Source: Xanthostigma xanthostigma (Eukaryota > Arthropoda > Insecta > Raphidioptera > Raphidiidae). Taken from it: a stretch of DNA of 64,000 nt. The stretch covers positions 13,038,001-13,102,000 of the forward strand of contig OY754469.1 of the NCBI GenBank assembly GCA_963575645.1, given 5' to 3'. Within the stretch, counting starts at the first letter, position 1. Each line of letters begins with the position of its first letter. This document shows, piece after piece, positions 34,681 through 45,726 of this stretch. A model generated the notes under the pieces. That model saw nothing but the letters and a program-made list of their open reading frames with translations, did not search any database and was not told the DNA's origin. The position numbers were made by a program, and so were the translations under genes.

Positions 34681-35094
34681 GATTTTTTCCAAATTAATAA
34701 TAACATTCTTTTTTCCAGCGTAGCTAAGGAAAACTAATTTTGACAAATTACAAAAAAGAGAGAGAGAGTTAATGTAACAAAGCTTGCTACATTAACACCC
34801 CCCCTACGCGTGGGAAAAATTGATATGGAATGATTTTTTCCAAATTAATAATAACATTCTTTTTTCCAGCGTAGCTAAGGAAAACTAATTTTGACAAATT
34901 ACAAAAAAGAGAGAGAGAGTTAATGTAACAAAGCTTGCTACATTAACACCCCCCCTACGCGTGGGAAAAATTGATATGGAATGATTTTTTCCAAATTAAT
35001 AATAACATTCTTTTTTCCAGCGTAGCTAAGGAAAACTAATTTTGACAAATTACAAAAAAGAGAGAGAGAGTTAATGTAACAAAGCTTGCTACAG
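34681..35094 (+). repeat. 151-bp tandem repeat, 2.7 identical copies
   Basis: Units start at 34681, 34832 and 34983 with GATTTTTTCCAAATTAATAA. I saw no difference between the first two units. Each holds CATTCTTTTTTCCAG|CG, an acceptor-like tract, a GAGAGAGAGAG run and CACCCCCCCTACGCGTGGG. The third copy stops at GCTTGCTACA, where AGTAGTAAAATGG begins. Confidence 0.92.
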
Positions 35095-35214
35095 TAGTAA
35101 AATGGTTAGGTAAAACATCCATTAGCTGAACTTCACCAAAATAATTATTATATTCTAAATTCTTAATTAGAAGAACAAAAAAAAGACAAGAGGTGTCGTG
35201 TGACACCCGGTTGG

Positions 35215-35720
35215 AACGCTATCTAAATATATAAAAGGAAACCGTGACTGACTGACTGATTGACTGACTGATTCATCTATCAACGCACAGCTTAAACCAC
35301 TGTACGAATTGAGCTGAAATTTGGCACACAGATAGTTATTATGATGTAGGCATCCGCTAAGAACAGATTTTTGGAAATTCAACCTCTAAAATGGTGTAAC
35401 GGGGATTCAAAATTTGCATGGAGAAATCATATAAGATAGATCACTTCGAAAATGCGCAGAATTACTCCTGTCAACAAATAAATAAACACGTGTTTCATGC
35501 TTTTCCTTAAACACCCCTTCAGAGGGTGAAAAGAGGTAAATAGTCTAAAAGTCAACATGGGTGTCATTTTCAAGGTTTGTCAGGAGGTTGATCACGTGAA
35601 TGTCATCAATTTTGATATTTATTTGGGGGATCTACGTCGAGAAAGGAGTAACTATGCTAAGTAATGGGAATGCATCCGTGTTTCGTCTCAATCGCGTACA
35701 AAGCTGCGGGTAACGGCTAG
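35215..35720 (+). mobile_element. Helitron-like lepidopteran repeat (GACTGACTGACTGA type)
   Basis: GTGACTGACTGACTGATTGA, ATCAACGCACAGCTTAAACC, TTGAGCTGAAATTTGGCACA and GATGTAGGCATCCGCTAAGA, ending GCTGCGGGTAACGGCTAG|T. I recognise this block order as a very common lepidopteran repeat; CTAG|T fits a Helitron end. Confidence 0.65.
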
Positions 35721-36025
35721 TATATTATATATCAAACAACTGACACAATGAAATAAATTAACAACGCTTCAAAGTAATTATTTTTTTTTAATTTATGAAA
35801 ATAAACATTTTATTATTATAAATTTTAATTATTATAAAGATGTCCTAAACTAATTAAACAATAACAAGAGTTTGAAAATAGTAATGAGAGGTTATGAGTA
35901 TTAACACGTTAAATACATATGCATATGAGTACAGCTGATGCGCCGCGTGTCTATACTACAGTATTAATATGCGCTTGTAAATCCACTAAAACTGCAGTAC
36001 AGTTCATGCGGACTGTACTATAGCA

Positions 36026-36560
36026 AAAAAATTCCAGCCAATTGGGCGACAGGGCCATTCCAACTTCAAAAATGTTGACATTTGATTATAATAAAGTAAA
36101 TAAAATTTCTGATATCGTGAGGTGACGCGGGTAATGGCTAGTATTCAATATGATATTTGCTATTAGTTGCCATGGTTACCTACATAATAATATGTTCCAA
36201 GTCATGTTAAAATTTATCAAGCATGCCGAACTAGTTTATTTCTGACAGATCCATAAACACAAAGAGCGGCTGATTTTTTTTATTTTCAAAATATTTCCGA
36301 AACTATAAAGTTTAGAAAAAAAAAATGTTTACAAAACTTTCTTTAAAAAATAAATAGAATAATAAGCCGTTATGAAAAGTATACCATTATTATATAAAAA
36401 AAAAACACCGTTATAGCATATATCTCTTTTGCGCATGCGCCCATTTTCCCCAAAAACAATAGGGCTCCTCATATTTGCATACCGAACATCCTCCCAAAAT
36501 TTGGTTTCAATCCGCTCATCCGTTTGACCTATATCGTGTTCACAGACGAACAGACTAACA
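36026..36560 (-). mobile_element. Family C copy, start missing
   Basis: From AATTCCAGCCAATTGGGCGA to CCGTTTGACCTATATCGTGT and the CAGACTAAC block. The hairpin end is lost at the junction with AAACTAGTTTTG-rich sequence. Confidence 0.75.
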
Positions 36561-37230
36561 AAACTAGTTTTGTCCAATTGAAAATGCGCAAAACTAGATT
36601 TGCTCATTTCATAACAGTCAATACCCGTTTAAATGTAAGATTTCAGGTTTGGTAAATATTCGTTGGTCAAAACTAGTTTTGCGCATTTATTTCGGTCATT
36701 CACCGAATTCGGGTACAGACCGTAACATATCTATAAATTAACAAAACGTTAAATAAAAAAGTGGTTTTATTACTATTTTTTTTCAGACCCACGTTCACAT
36801 TTTATACACTGTGGCTATTCGTGATATAAGTTTCTTTGTTATGGATGTGTAATATTAAAATTTAACACGGTTTTCGTATATACCAGTCCCAGGAACACAC
36901 TGTATATATAAACTTGTATGTAGAAATATGTTTATGTAGAACAAGCGACACGTTGCACATAAAAATATGCACAACTGTCAATGTATAAAATATGTATGAG
37001 CGTCGTATACAGCGTAGCTAGGTTAGTAGCAGGACCGGCATACGCTAGCAGGAGACATCTGCTAATTCGATTTGTCAAACATACCTGATATTATATTATC
37101 TAGCGCTTGTCTTCAATTTCAATACGACTGAAATGGGAATGTTCTACTTTTCTTTTTGTTAGAATTACCAAATATATATAAAAACAATTTTTTTTTTGAT
37201 AATTTTTCGGAAGCATTTTCTATAATAAAA

Positions 37231-37480
37231 AATTGGTTGTCTGTAAAGTCGGTTTACGGACGATAGTTTTACGTGATAACGTCATAAAGAAACATTGATG
37301 AACTCTCTGACGTCACGCGAGAAGAGAGAGAAATGCGTACAAGCCGACGCTTGGGCCGATCGTGCCTCTTTATCGCCTATACCGCGCTCTCGCTTGCACG
37401 CTCAGGCTCAGGCGGAACGTGACACTTTTTCGTGCGTGCAGCCGGTGTTTCATCAATTTATAAGACGTTATCACGTCAAA
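37231..37480 (+). mobile_element. Family B copy 3
   Basis: Nearly identical to copy 1 over its full length (TCTGACGTCACGCGAGAAGA, CGTGCGTGCAGCCGGTGTTT), but with the fuller left segment GACGATAGTTTTACGTGATA. The high similarity to the copy at 23081 suggests recent spread. Confidence 0.78.
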
Positions 37481-38797
37481 ATTTGTGTGTGTTAGCTCCG
37501 ACGCAGGACTGAGTTTTACTCCTTAGATACGCTGTGTAATGTATTCCATCTCATTCTTTCGCATGTTAAATCCAACAGATATGTTTGTCTCTTTTGAAGC
37601 GGACGAGCGTAACGCCTCACTTGAAGCGATGGAGCGTAACACCTCACCAATTGATTTTACTACTCATAAAAGTTCCGTACCAGGCCTTATAACTCAGTAT
37701 CGTTTCTTAAGGAGTAGGTAGGACTCCAAAAAATTCCAAATGTGTACATTTTTCAACGGATTTTTGAACATAGAATCATGCCGCTACAGAAATGAGGTAG
37801 TCTATGATTGGTTGACTGTGTAACGCCCACTGATATATGAAATTGAAACCAAACCAGAAAGATAATTAAATAAAATTTGTTTAATGTTAAAATAAACGGA
37901 CAGTTTTAAATTCGGCCCTGTTCACTATCTTTTATATTATATCCTGACTGTTCGAACTAATCCATCATGTGGCTAGAAGTATTTTTTGATAATATAAACG
38001 GAAAAAAACTGTAAATAGAGGCAAACTATTCCCAAATTCTGGACGGCCAAAACTCGATCAATGTTTTCGTGCATAAAATTCGGGAAGTATATGTAATGTA
38101 TTTAACGATTGCCTATCCCTAATTTTCAAAACTATTCTTTTTATCAGGAAATAACTACAGGAAATTGCGATAATATATAGCCTATGTTTATCCTGAAGGT
38201 CCATTCTAAATATTGGTGAAAGAAATTATGAAAATGGATGAGTAGTTTCGGAGATTACCCTCCGCATACACACAAACTCTCTCTTTATAATTTTAGTATA
38301 ATTTTTCAATTTATTATTTTTCCTTTGATAATAAATTGAAAATTCAAATGATATATTTACCAGCTCTCGAATGAGAACCTGGGAATTGGGGGCTTGTAAT
38401 GCAAAAGCCATGGAAACGCCATATAAACAACGATATCGCAATACTCTCAGCTATTTTAAAAACCACTAAAATGATAATATGATAATTGTATATTTTTAAT
38501 TTTAAATTATTTTAAGTTTCCTGATAAAATAGTATAAATTAAACTTTGTAACGATTTACACTAAAAATATAATTCCAATAAGAAACTTATTCAAGGAAAA
38601 TATAAATTATTCATAATAAAATCCGCTTGACAGGAGAGACAGACAAATAATGTTCATAAAACTAAATAATTAACTAGATCAACTGACTGAATAATTGATT
38701 GAACACTGAACGCCAATTATAGTGAAAAGTTGTCTAGCAAGTTGCGTACATTCAGAAAAAGACGATTTAAAGTTTTTTAGAACTATAGTCTGTTTCG
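37481..38797. other. AT-rich DNA, no gene recognised
   Basis: CGTAACGCCTCACTTGAAGC / CGTAACACCTCACCAATTGA near 37607-37655 are short diverged repeats. No exon or further transposon ends were found. Confidence 0.35.
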
Positions 38798-39203
38798 TTA
38801 AGGCTGCTGCACACGAGGCTGGTTTTACCGCTAAGTTTTAAGCATGCTGTGGCGCTCGATTTTGTGATGACTTTTAAGTATTTGATTCACACGATGCGTG
38901 CATCGAAGCTTGCTTTGTAGATAGATTTGGTGCGCGCTCAGTGACAGTTCGAATGTTAACAAGAGTGAACGATTTTATTGTCTCTGAACAGAACACACAC
39001 ACTATTATACTATTATAACATCAATTAATTATATATGTGATTTTTAATGTAAATTTTATCTATTTTAATGTAACTTTTATTAACTTTTTATGACGAATCA
39101 CACACTTTCTAGTCAATGTGTAATAAAGTTATTATTATTATTATTATTATTTGTTTGCGGGCCCACGTGACAAGATACTGTTTCCTGATTGGTTCTTGCT
39201 CTC
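38798..39203 (+). mobile_element. Family A copy 4, with a LINE tail inserted
   Basis: Left end AGGCTGCTGCACACGAGGCT is preceded by TTA. The interior matches other A copies (TTGGTGCGCGCTCAGTGACA, TCTCTGAACAGAACACACAC), then is interrupted at 39005-39150 and resumes with GTGACAAGATACTGTTTCC. The right terminus is lost where a foldback element begins. Confidence 0.7.
39005..39150 (+). mobile_element. LINE 3' tail inserted in family A copy 4
   Basis: About 145 bp of AT-rich 3'-UTR-like sequence ends with an AATAAAG signal and an ATT-repeat tail (39127-39150). No coding sequence remains. Placement inside a family A copy parallels the LINE at 11201. Confidence 0.55.
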
Positions 39204-39410
39204 TCTCAAAAAAAATAACTGAAATGTTGAAAATATACCAAGTTCCTTGCCTACACGTTTATAAATTTGTACGCTAAACATGGCAAGTTATCAAAGATCT
39301 CTATAATGATCATTTCTTTAATGAAAACTTGCCAAGTTGGGCGTATAAATTTATAAACGTGTAGGCAAGGAACTTGGCATATTTTCTACATTTCAGTTAT
39401 TTTTTTGAGA
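39204..39410. repeat. Foldback with about 70-bp arms next to family A copy 4
   Basis: TCTCAAAAAAAATAACTGAA and CAAGTTCCTTGCCTACACGT on the left are mirrored by ACGTGTAGGCAAGGAACTTG and TTCAGTTATTTTTTTGAGA. The loop contains a second short inverted pair (TGGCAAGTT / AACTTGCCA). Confidence 0.8.
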
Positions 39411-39868
39411 TAACAAAACGCAGTTTTGACGTGAACTTGGCCCCTTTTTTCACATTTATGTTTTTGGTAGGATTATAATTTTACACAAATATATATTTAA
39501 TTTTTTAGTGTTAGTACGTATGAAACGGTGAGTTGGTTAAGGAATTTCGGAGTGGGAGAGGAGGAAGTTGAACCCCCAAAATCCCTTCCCAGCCTTACAG
39601 CCTTGTCACTAATTGGATAAGTGCGTGATTCATGAAACACCATAAATAGAACGCAGCAAGAACTAATTCGGAACAGATTTCGAAAAACAAAGATGCTAAG
39701 TGATTAATATTTAACAATTCTGAATTAAAGATTGATCGAACAATCAATTTATTCGAAGTCAAGTGTCAACAGTTGATAGTTTAACTTGAGCAGCACTGTT
39801 TCCTGATTTAAACTTCTTGTTTGTGCTGCATTCATATTGTATTCTCAGCGCACATTTTATATAGGTAC

Positions 39869-40414
39869 TAGTGATGTGCCGGATCGTTAAAAATGGCTAA
39901 CCGCGGATACGGATCTGAATACGGATATTTGGTTTCAAGATCCGCGGATACGGATACGGATCTTAACTTTCTTAAAGTACGCGGCGGTAAATATTGCACA
40001 TCGACCTTTGGAAAAGAGACTATCTGTTATGGGAAAAAGTTATTGACCTCTTTAAGAGTTAACTCTCATAACAGATTGTCTCTTTCCAAAGATCGATGTG
40101 CAATATCTCATTATAAAGATAGTTTTTTAGTACCTTTGAGTTATGTAGTATTGGTATGGTACTCACTACGATAAATGTGTGCAATATAAAGGTGCCAAAT
40201 ACGATTTTAAAAAATAAAAAATAATCTCAATGGAATTTAACAGTTTTTCATTATTACCTAATCACCTATATATATAAAATTTCATCTATGAATTGAAAAT
40301 TAATAAGGTAAAAGATCCGTAAAAGATCCGCCAAAAACTAACGGATACGGATACGGATCTTTCTTCTCCCTCGGATATCCGCGGATACGGACACGGATAT
40401 CCGGCACATCACTA
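39869..40414. mobile_element. hAT-like MITE with CGGATA subterminal repeats
   Basis: Ends TAGTGATGTGCCGGAT and the inverse ATCCGGCACATCACTA, with a perfect 8-bp duplication ATAGGTAC at 39861-39868 and 40415-40422. Many copies of GGATACGGAT lie in the first 90 and last 100 bp, and these are the likely transposase-binding repeats of hAT elements. The middle contains an imperfect inverted repeat (GACCTCTTTAAGAG... around 40000-40100). The element is non-coding. Confidence 0.9.
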
Positions 40415-40422
40415 ATAGGTAC

Positions 40423-41406
40423 AGAGAATCAATGTTTTCAAACCAGTGAGGTTTGCCGACGAGAAACTTGTTCGAGCTGTTCTACATTAGTTCGTCACGC
40501 TGCAGGAGTTACTGCGCCAAGGATCGAACCGATCCTATCCTATCGACTTTACTATGGACAACTTGGGAACTGCGGTTCCGCGGTGTAGACGGTGCAGATG
40601 CTGTAGGTACCTGCTTTACCTTAATGATCAAACACGCTGGAATATTGTAACGGCGCAGGTGAATAAACATGCTTTTGATGGATCAAAATATGAAGTTAGA
40701 TTGATCTCGAAAGATTGAAGCGTTCAAATGATCGCGTAAAGGCCTGGAGCTGACAGAAATGTTTGAAGTGAAACTTCTTTAGCCGCTATGAGAGTAATTT
40801 TAATCAACAGCAACCTTGCAAAAATAGAGGAAATGAGTTGCTAACGAGGAATTCATGCATCTAAAAGCAGGGTAAATAATATAATCGGTTAAATTCAAGC
40901 TATACTTGCACAATTAGGAAGTAGTGTTCTGTGGCATCAGCCCGCCACTTGTGTGTTCTATAGCAAAAATTTGGTTCTGCAGTTATAACGAAATACACAA
41001 AGCATTTATAACAATTGACCGCACTAGAATTTTTTAATCCTAATATTTTTTGTTAGTTTTTTTACTAAAAGAATATTTAGGTATTTTAATAAAGATTACC
41101 TATACATAAAAAAATAAAAATACATCATATACTAAACGTATTTGTAGTGATTGGCTTATGTATACCAAGCTTTAGCTTATAGTTAAGAATTTATATTATT
41201 TAATTGTGTAGTTAATTATGTAATGAACCTTTTGTACAGAAATATTTTATGTTTAAATAAATCAGTATTCTTACAACTACCTACCGGTTAAAATATTTAT
41301 TTAAACACCACAGTATTGTTGAATTCTTATTTCAATAAGATTTCATGAATAAATTGAAATAATGAAAAAAATAATTTGTTATTAACAATAATTGTTTGCG
41401 CATATA
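40423..41406. other. Unassigned stretch
   Basis: 40440-40660 is GC-richer with a 65-codon frame that I do not recognise and that lacks splice context. 40900-41400 is AT-rich. Confidence 0.35.
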
Positions 41407-41650
41407 TTTTGGCGTGATAACGTCTTATAAATTGATGAAACACCGGTCTTATAAATTGATGAAACACCGGCTGCATGCACGAAAAAGTGTCACGTTCCGA
41501 AATGTGTCACGTTCCGAAATGTGTTACGTTCCGAAATGTGTTACGTTCCGAAATGTGTCACGTTCCGCGTGACTTAAATATGATATTTGAGCGGAATACG
41601 TTATCACGTAAAACTATCGTCCGTAAACCGACTTTACAGACAACCATTTT
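41407..41650 (-). mobile_element. Family B copy 4 with internal 17-bp tandem array
   Basis: Inverse orientation with both B ends. The left end is doubled (CTTATAAATTGATGAAACACC occurs twice, 41425-41470, written here in part). In place of the GC-rich interior sits a run of about 4.6 copies of CACGTTCCGAAATGTGT from 41491 to 41568. Confidence 0.75.
41491..41568 (-). repeat. 17-bp tandem repeat inside family B copy 4
   Basis: Units CACGTTCCGAAATGTGT or TACGTTCCGAAATGTGT start at 41491, 41508, 41525 and 41542, with a partial unit at 41559. The unit derives from the CGTTCCG block that follows the B element's 'AAAAAGTGTCA'. Confidence 0.85.
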
Positions 41651-42792
41651 TTTTTTCTTTAAAGTTCAAGCTATTGGACCACGATTCCACAGTTCCAAAG
41701 AAAATCCCCCGTGACTATGGTTGTCGCTGGTGCCCGGCTTTTTACGGTTGTGTCCAGACAAACATATATATATAGCTGACCGGGTTTTGTTAGGCTTTTG
41801 GTCTGTGTACTTTTAATTATAGACTGTTTGAAATTGTTATTTTTTAATAAAGATCTTTTTGCTTTTATCCCAAAGAAAGGATATATTTTTGATTTGGTCA
41901 ACGAAAACTTTTAGTTTTTTGTATTTTGTTAAAAGAGAGCTACCTTTACGTTTATTTGTTTTTTTTTTTTTTAATTTACCTACAAATAGTCTACAGAAGA
42001 CTGAACATTTTTCACTTCATTAATATCACAGTCGGCATTAAAACCGTATGTACGGCTTTAAAAAGGTATGATGGCTTTAAAAAAAGATGACTGGCTTTTA
42101 CGGCAAAATGTCCTGCCTAATACAGCGCCGAGTCCGGCTTTTGTATTTTAGGGCCTGTCAAGTGACAGACGAACGAACGGGCACCAAAGTGATTCCATAA
42201 GTGTTTCGTTTGCACGGAACACTAAAGAAATATAGACTGAGACAGCAAAGAATACTTAATACACAAATTAGAAGGGTTTTGAAATACGAAAAAAACACTA
42301 ATTAACTCACAAACTGTCTGAACAAAAAAAATAAAACGCATAGATACTACTGCGATCGCGAAGACAACAGAAAGTAAACATTGTAGGTGTGAAACGTTTA
42401 GAGTTGGGAGGCTTAAGAACAAGAAGAAGTGCACGGAAGGCGTAGAGCACTAGCAGCTAGCAACAGAACGAGAGTCGAGAAATGTCGAGAAGGAAGGGGT
42501 TTTCGGTCTGTCAACTTGCCCTCGGCATACATAATTTGCAACGATAACTTCGTGTATATACACTTGTAGTGATACACTTAGCTGCTATGTATTATTAATA
42601 TGCTGGAAAATGGAAGCCGGGGGCGGAAAAGTGATCCAACTATATATATGTGTGTGTATACTGTGTATCTACAGTGGGATTGAACTAGTGTTAGCACAAG
42701 CTACGAAGTGTTTCTCAATAAAATTATTTCAAAAGTTAAAAAAATCAATTAAGCGCCCTTGAAACTTGTCAATTACATCGAGGTCATTAAAA
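41651..42792. other. Unassigned stretch with repeat scraps
   Basis: 42150-42230 (CAAGTGACAGACGAACGAAC, TTCGTTTGCACGGAACACTA) resembles the end of a lepidopteran 'CGGAACCCT' repeat. A short TG run lies at 42649-42670. No gene. Confidence 0.35.
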
Positions 42793-42870
42793 AAAATTGG
42801 TTGTCTGTAAAGTCGGTTTACGGACGATAGTTTTACGTGATAACGTATTCCGTAATACATAACCTAAATT
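42793..42870 (+). mobile_element. Family B left-end fragment
   Basis: AATTGGTTGTCTGTAAAGTC through ACGTGATAACGTATTCCGTA and ACATAACCTAAATT, matching the inverse of copy 2's right part. The rest of the element is absent. Confidence 0.7.
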
Positions 42871-42944
42871 TATATAATAATTATAATAATTCGAATCTAT
42901 GATATTGCATCTTTCGCTTCAAATTTAGGTAAATTTTATTAAGT

Positions 42945-43229
42945 AGAATAATAAAACACTATAAAAAGTATACTATTATTATATAAAAAACAACTATGGC
43001 ATGTATCTCTTTTGCGCATGCGCCGATTTTCCCCAAAAAATTTACAAAAATTTCTAGTAAAAATAGATAGAGTAAAAACCGTTTTAAAAACTATATTATT
43101 ATTATATAAAACATCATTATAAGAGATATATTCTTTTACGCATGCGCCGATGTTCCCCAAAAAAAATAGGCCACTTCATATTTGCATATCAAACATCCTC
43201 CCAAAATTTGGTTTTAATCCGCTTATCCT
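42945..43229 (-). mobile_element. Family C fragment with internal duplication
   Basis: The segment containing ATTATTATATAAAA...TCTTTTGCGCATGCGCCGAT and CCCCAAAAAA occurs twice in a row (about 42955-43040 and 43085-43165). It is followed by CATATTTGCATATCAAACAT and CCTCCCAAAATTTGGTTTTA. Confidence 0.65.
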
Positions 43230-43424
43230 TGGTGTCGGAATGATAAGAAATGTCAAAAGTGACCTTTGCAACTGTCAAAGTATTATGTTCTAATAATAAT
43301 TAGTTATTCCAATACTTAACTTAGAAGGCGTTGCATTTCACAAAATACTAATGTCAAAAAATTGAATTAAACATGAGAAATGCAGCCGTTTTCATGTTAA
43401 GACAAGACATACGTTCTCTTCTAA

Positions 43425-43630
43425 TTTCCATGTACGGCAAACAAAGACGACCGACCGCGTCGCGCCATACATTAGACAACATTGCATTTATACAGCTATT
43501 TTTCTATATAAATTTGTATAAAAAACTGTTTAGACAAATTCTGTTATACGAAATCTATGTAAAATGTTCTCCTCTTTCGTTTAAGACTGGTTTCAAACCG
43601 ATCTGATTTAAATTGAGCGAGAAATTAGCA
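43425..43630 (+). repeat. Family U copy 2
   Basis: GCAAACAAAGACGACCGACC, ATTCTGTTATACGAAATCTA and TGTAAAATGTTCTCCTCTTT, then GATTTAAATTGAGCGAGAAA, in the same order as copy 1. It is followed directly by a family B fragment. Confidence 0.5.
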
Positions 43631-43633
43631 AAA

Positions 43634-43802
43634 AGCACGCGCAGGATCAGGCGGAACGTTACGCGTTAGGAACGTTACGCGTTACGAACGTTAGGAACGT
43701 TACGCGTTAGGAACGTTACACTTTTTCGTGCATGCAGCCGGTGTTTTATCAATTTATAAGATTGGTGATTCATCAATTTATAAGACGTTATCACGTCAAA
43801 AA
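43634..43802 (+). mobile_element. Family B right-half fragment with internal 16-bp array
   Basis: Contains GCGCAGGATCAGGCGGAACG, then repeated GAACGTTACGCGTTAG-type units (about 43651-43720), then GTGCATGCAGCCGGTGTTTT and a partly doubled right end ending in GACGTTATCACGTC. The left half is missing. Confidence 0.7.
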
Positions 43803-43902
43803 AACGCTGTTTATTTTAAATTAGACACTACAGAAATAAAATTAGTATAATCGTAAAAAAATAAACTAGATAAAAAAACTATTAAACGGTTTTATTGTAC
43901 AA

Positions 43903-44240
43903 CTAGTGGTCACGCCCGGTTTCACCCGGATGCAAAAAAACGAATAAAGGAGGGACATGAGTACGCAGTACGCACATTCATCTTAGTTTACCGAGATGAA
44001 TGTTGTATCCAAATTTCATGATGATCGGAGTTACCGTTCAAAAGTTTTAGTCGAACGGGCAAATTTTGAGTTACATTTTGCAACATTTTTCATTGATGCT
44101 CCGGGGCGGAGCGTGATATTATATAGCCTGCAGCCTTCCTCGATAAATGTGCTATCCAACAAAAAAAAAAATTCAATTCGAACTAGTAATTCCTGAGCCT
44201 AACGCGTTCAACCAAACAAACAAAATCTTCAGCTTTATAT
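43903..44240 (-). mobile_element. Helitron-like element, minus orientation
   Basis: On the minus strand the end is ACCCGGGTGAAACCGGGCGT then GACCACTAG|T, a clean CCCGG/CCGGG hairpin. The body includes ACGCGTTAGGCTCAGGAATT and TAGCACATTTATCGAGGAAG, as in the elements near 29.3 kb. It starts near 44240 at ACTAATATATAAAGCTGAAG. Confidence 0.65.
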
Positions 44241-44290
44241 ATTAGTATATATTGATAATGCACCAAAAAAAACATGGGTCACCATAGGGG

Positions 44291-44434
44291 GTTTGTGATT
44301 AAACTAAAATAAAATCGTGGGGGCACATTATGGTCGAAGAAGACAGTCGAAAGCTAAAAATTATTTTCAATCTCAAACAAATGAAAGTTTTCTACTAACT
44401 GAACCCCGCGATTTTATTTTAGTTAAAGCAAAGC
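44291..44434. mobile_element. Family F copy 1 (about 145-bp MITE)
   Basis: GTGATTAAACTAAAATAAAA...GTGGGGGCACATTATGG on the left and CCGCGATTTTATTTTAGTTA at the right. The interior AGAAGACAGTCGAAAGCTAA matches the copy at 56171. Confidence 0.7.
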
Positions 44435-44548
44435 TTCCCATGTTGATAGTCATAAATCACTTCGTTGATTGACGTACCCACCGCCCTCGATGCACACAAG
44501 ATGGCCCTGACTTTCGCTGAATTGTGATGTTGTTTTCATATATACAAA

Positions 44549-44677
44549 TCGCTACCACGTTCCTATTGGTCCAGAAACTATGCAGTAATAATTCTTTACC
44601 GTACAGTTTCGGCTCGCTACCGCGTTCCTATTGGTTCAGAAACTATGCAGTAATACATTATCGTACAGTTTCGGCTC
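44549..44677 (+). repeat. 65-bp tandem duplication with CCTATTGG boxes
   Basis: CGCTACCACGTTCCTATTGG and CGCTACCGCGTTCCTATTGG start 65 bases apart. Both are followed by CAGAAACTATGCAGTAATA and end GTACAGTTTCGGCTC. Each unit has an inverse CCAAT box. Confidence 0.8.
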
Positions 44678-45726
44678 ATTATTAGCACTCTACGCGTCAA
44701 CATGAAGTAATTTATTATTTCTCCCGAATTTAGCAGGGCCCCGAAATTATATATTACTCACGCGTGTTGAATAAAATATATTAAAAATATGTTAGGCATT
44801 GTGCGAGACTCGAAATAGGCACTTATAATTTTAATCTAATTTGATGTCCGCTTTATTTTTCCTAAACACAAACAATTTCGTTGTGTCCTGACAAAGTTTT
44901 TTTTTATAAAAATAGCGAGCAATTTTACAGTTCCGATATTAAAGTGTACATAAAATCGTTGTTTATAAAATCCAAAACATATAAGTAGCTTGTAGCAAAA
45001 CATCTAACAAGCTGTGTAAGACTAGGAACGGTTAAATTATGCAAACAAAAATTTCCAGCACATACAAAAAGTTTTATATAGAAAAAAATAAAACAATAAC
45101 GTGCTCACTTTAATCAATTGGAACTTTGACCGATGTGTGAATTTGCATTGAATATTGATGTTTGAAAAATCTAACAAAAAACTTTTGTATCAAAAAAACG
45201 CATTATCAGAGCTGTTCTAAATTGGTCGCAAGGTTTCATGCCGTACATTTTTCATTGAAAATTTCTATACGCATATGAGAATTTATAGATTAATCAAACA
45301 AAATATATATGACTTTAATTTTGTCAGCAATGTACCAGGCGTATCAGATGCGTCAAAACAGTGAGATATGTGTAGATAGGTATATGTTTACATAATAATA
45401 GTCACTGCTTACAGAAGACCAATTCGTTCTGGAGCTAAAATATTATATATAGCAAGTTGACGACATCTATTCCAGATAGTAACTTTAACACGTTAACAAG
45501 TAGATTATGTATCTAGGGCGTAATAACATATATTTTGTACGAGCTGTGATATTATGATAAATATATGTCAAATGTCGATATTTGAGTTGGTTGGAATTTT
45601 TATTAATATTTTGTTACCGTATCAGAACACGGCTTTGTTTACCATGATTAAAAATATCTGTCTATATCTCTCAGTTTGTTTAGTACCTACACCGAACATT
45701 ATAATTAGGTGTCCAAAAAAGAACTA
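44678..45726. other. AT-rich DNA, nothing recognisable
   Basis: No frames, exon signals or clear repeats between the 65-bp tandem and the family G copy. Confidence 0.4.

Noticed and set aside
40453-40650. 65-codon plus-strand frame in a GC-richer stretch
   Set aside because: No domain, no splice sites framing it; not strong enough to call.
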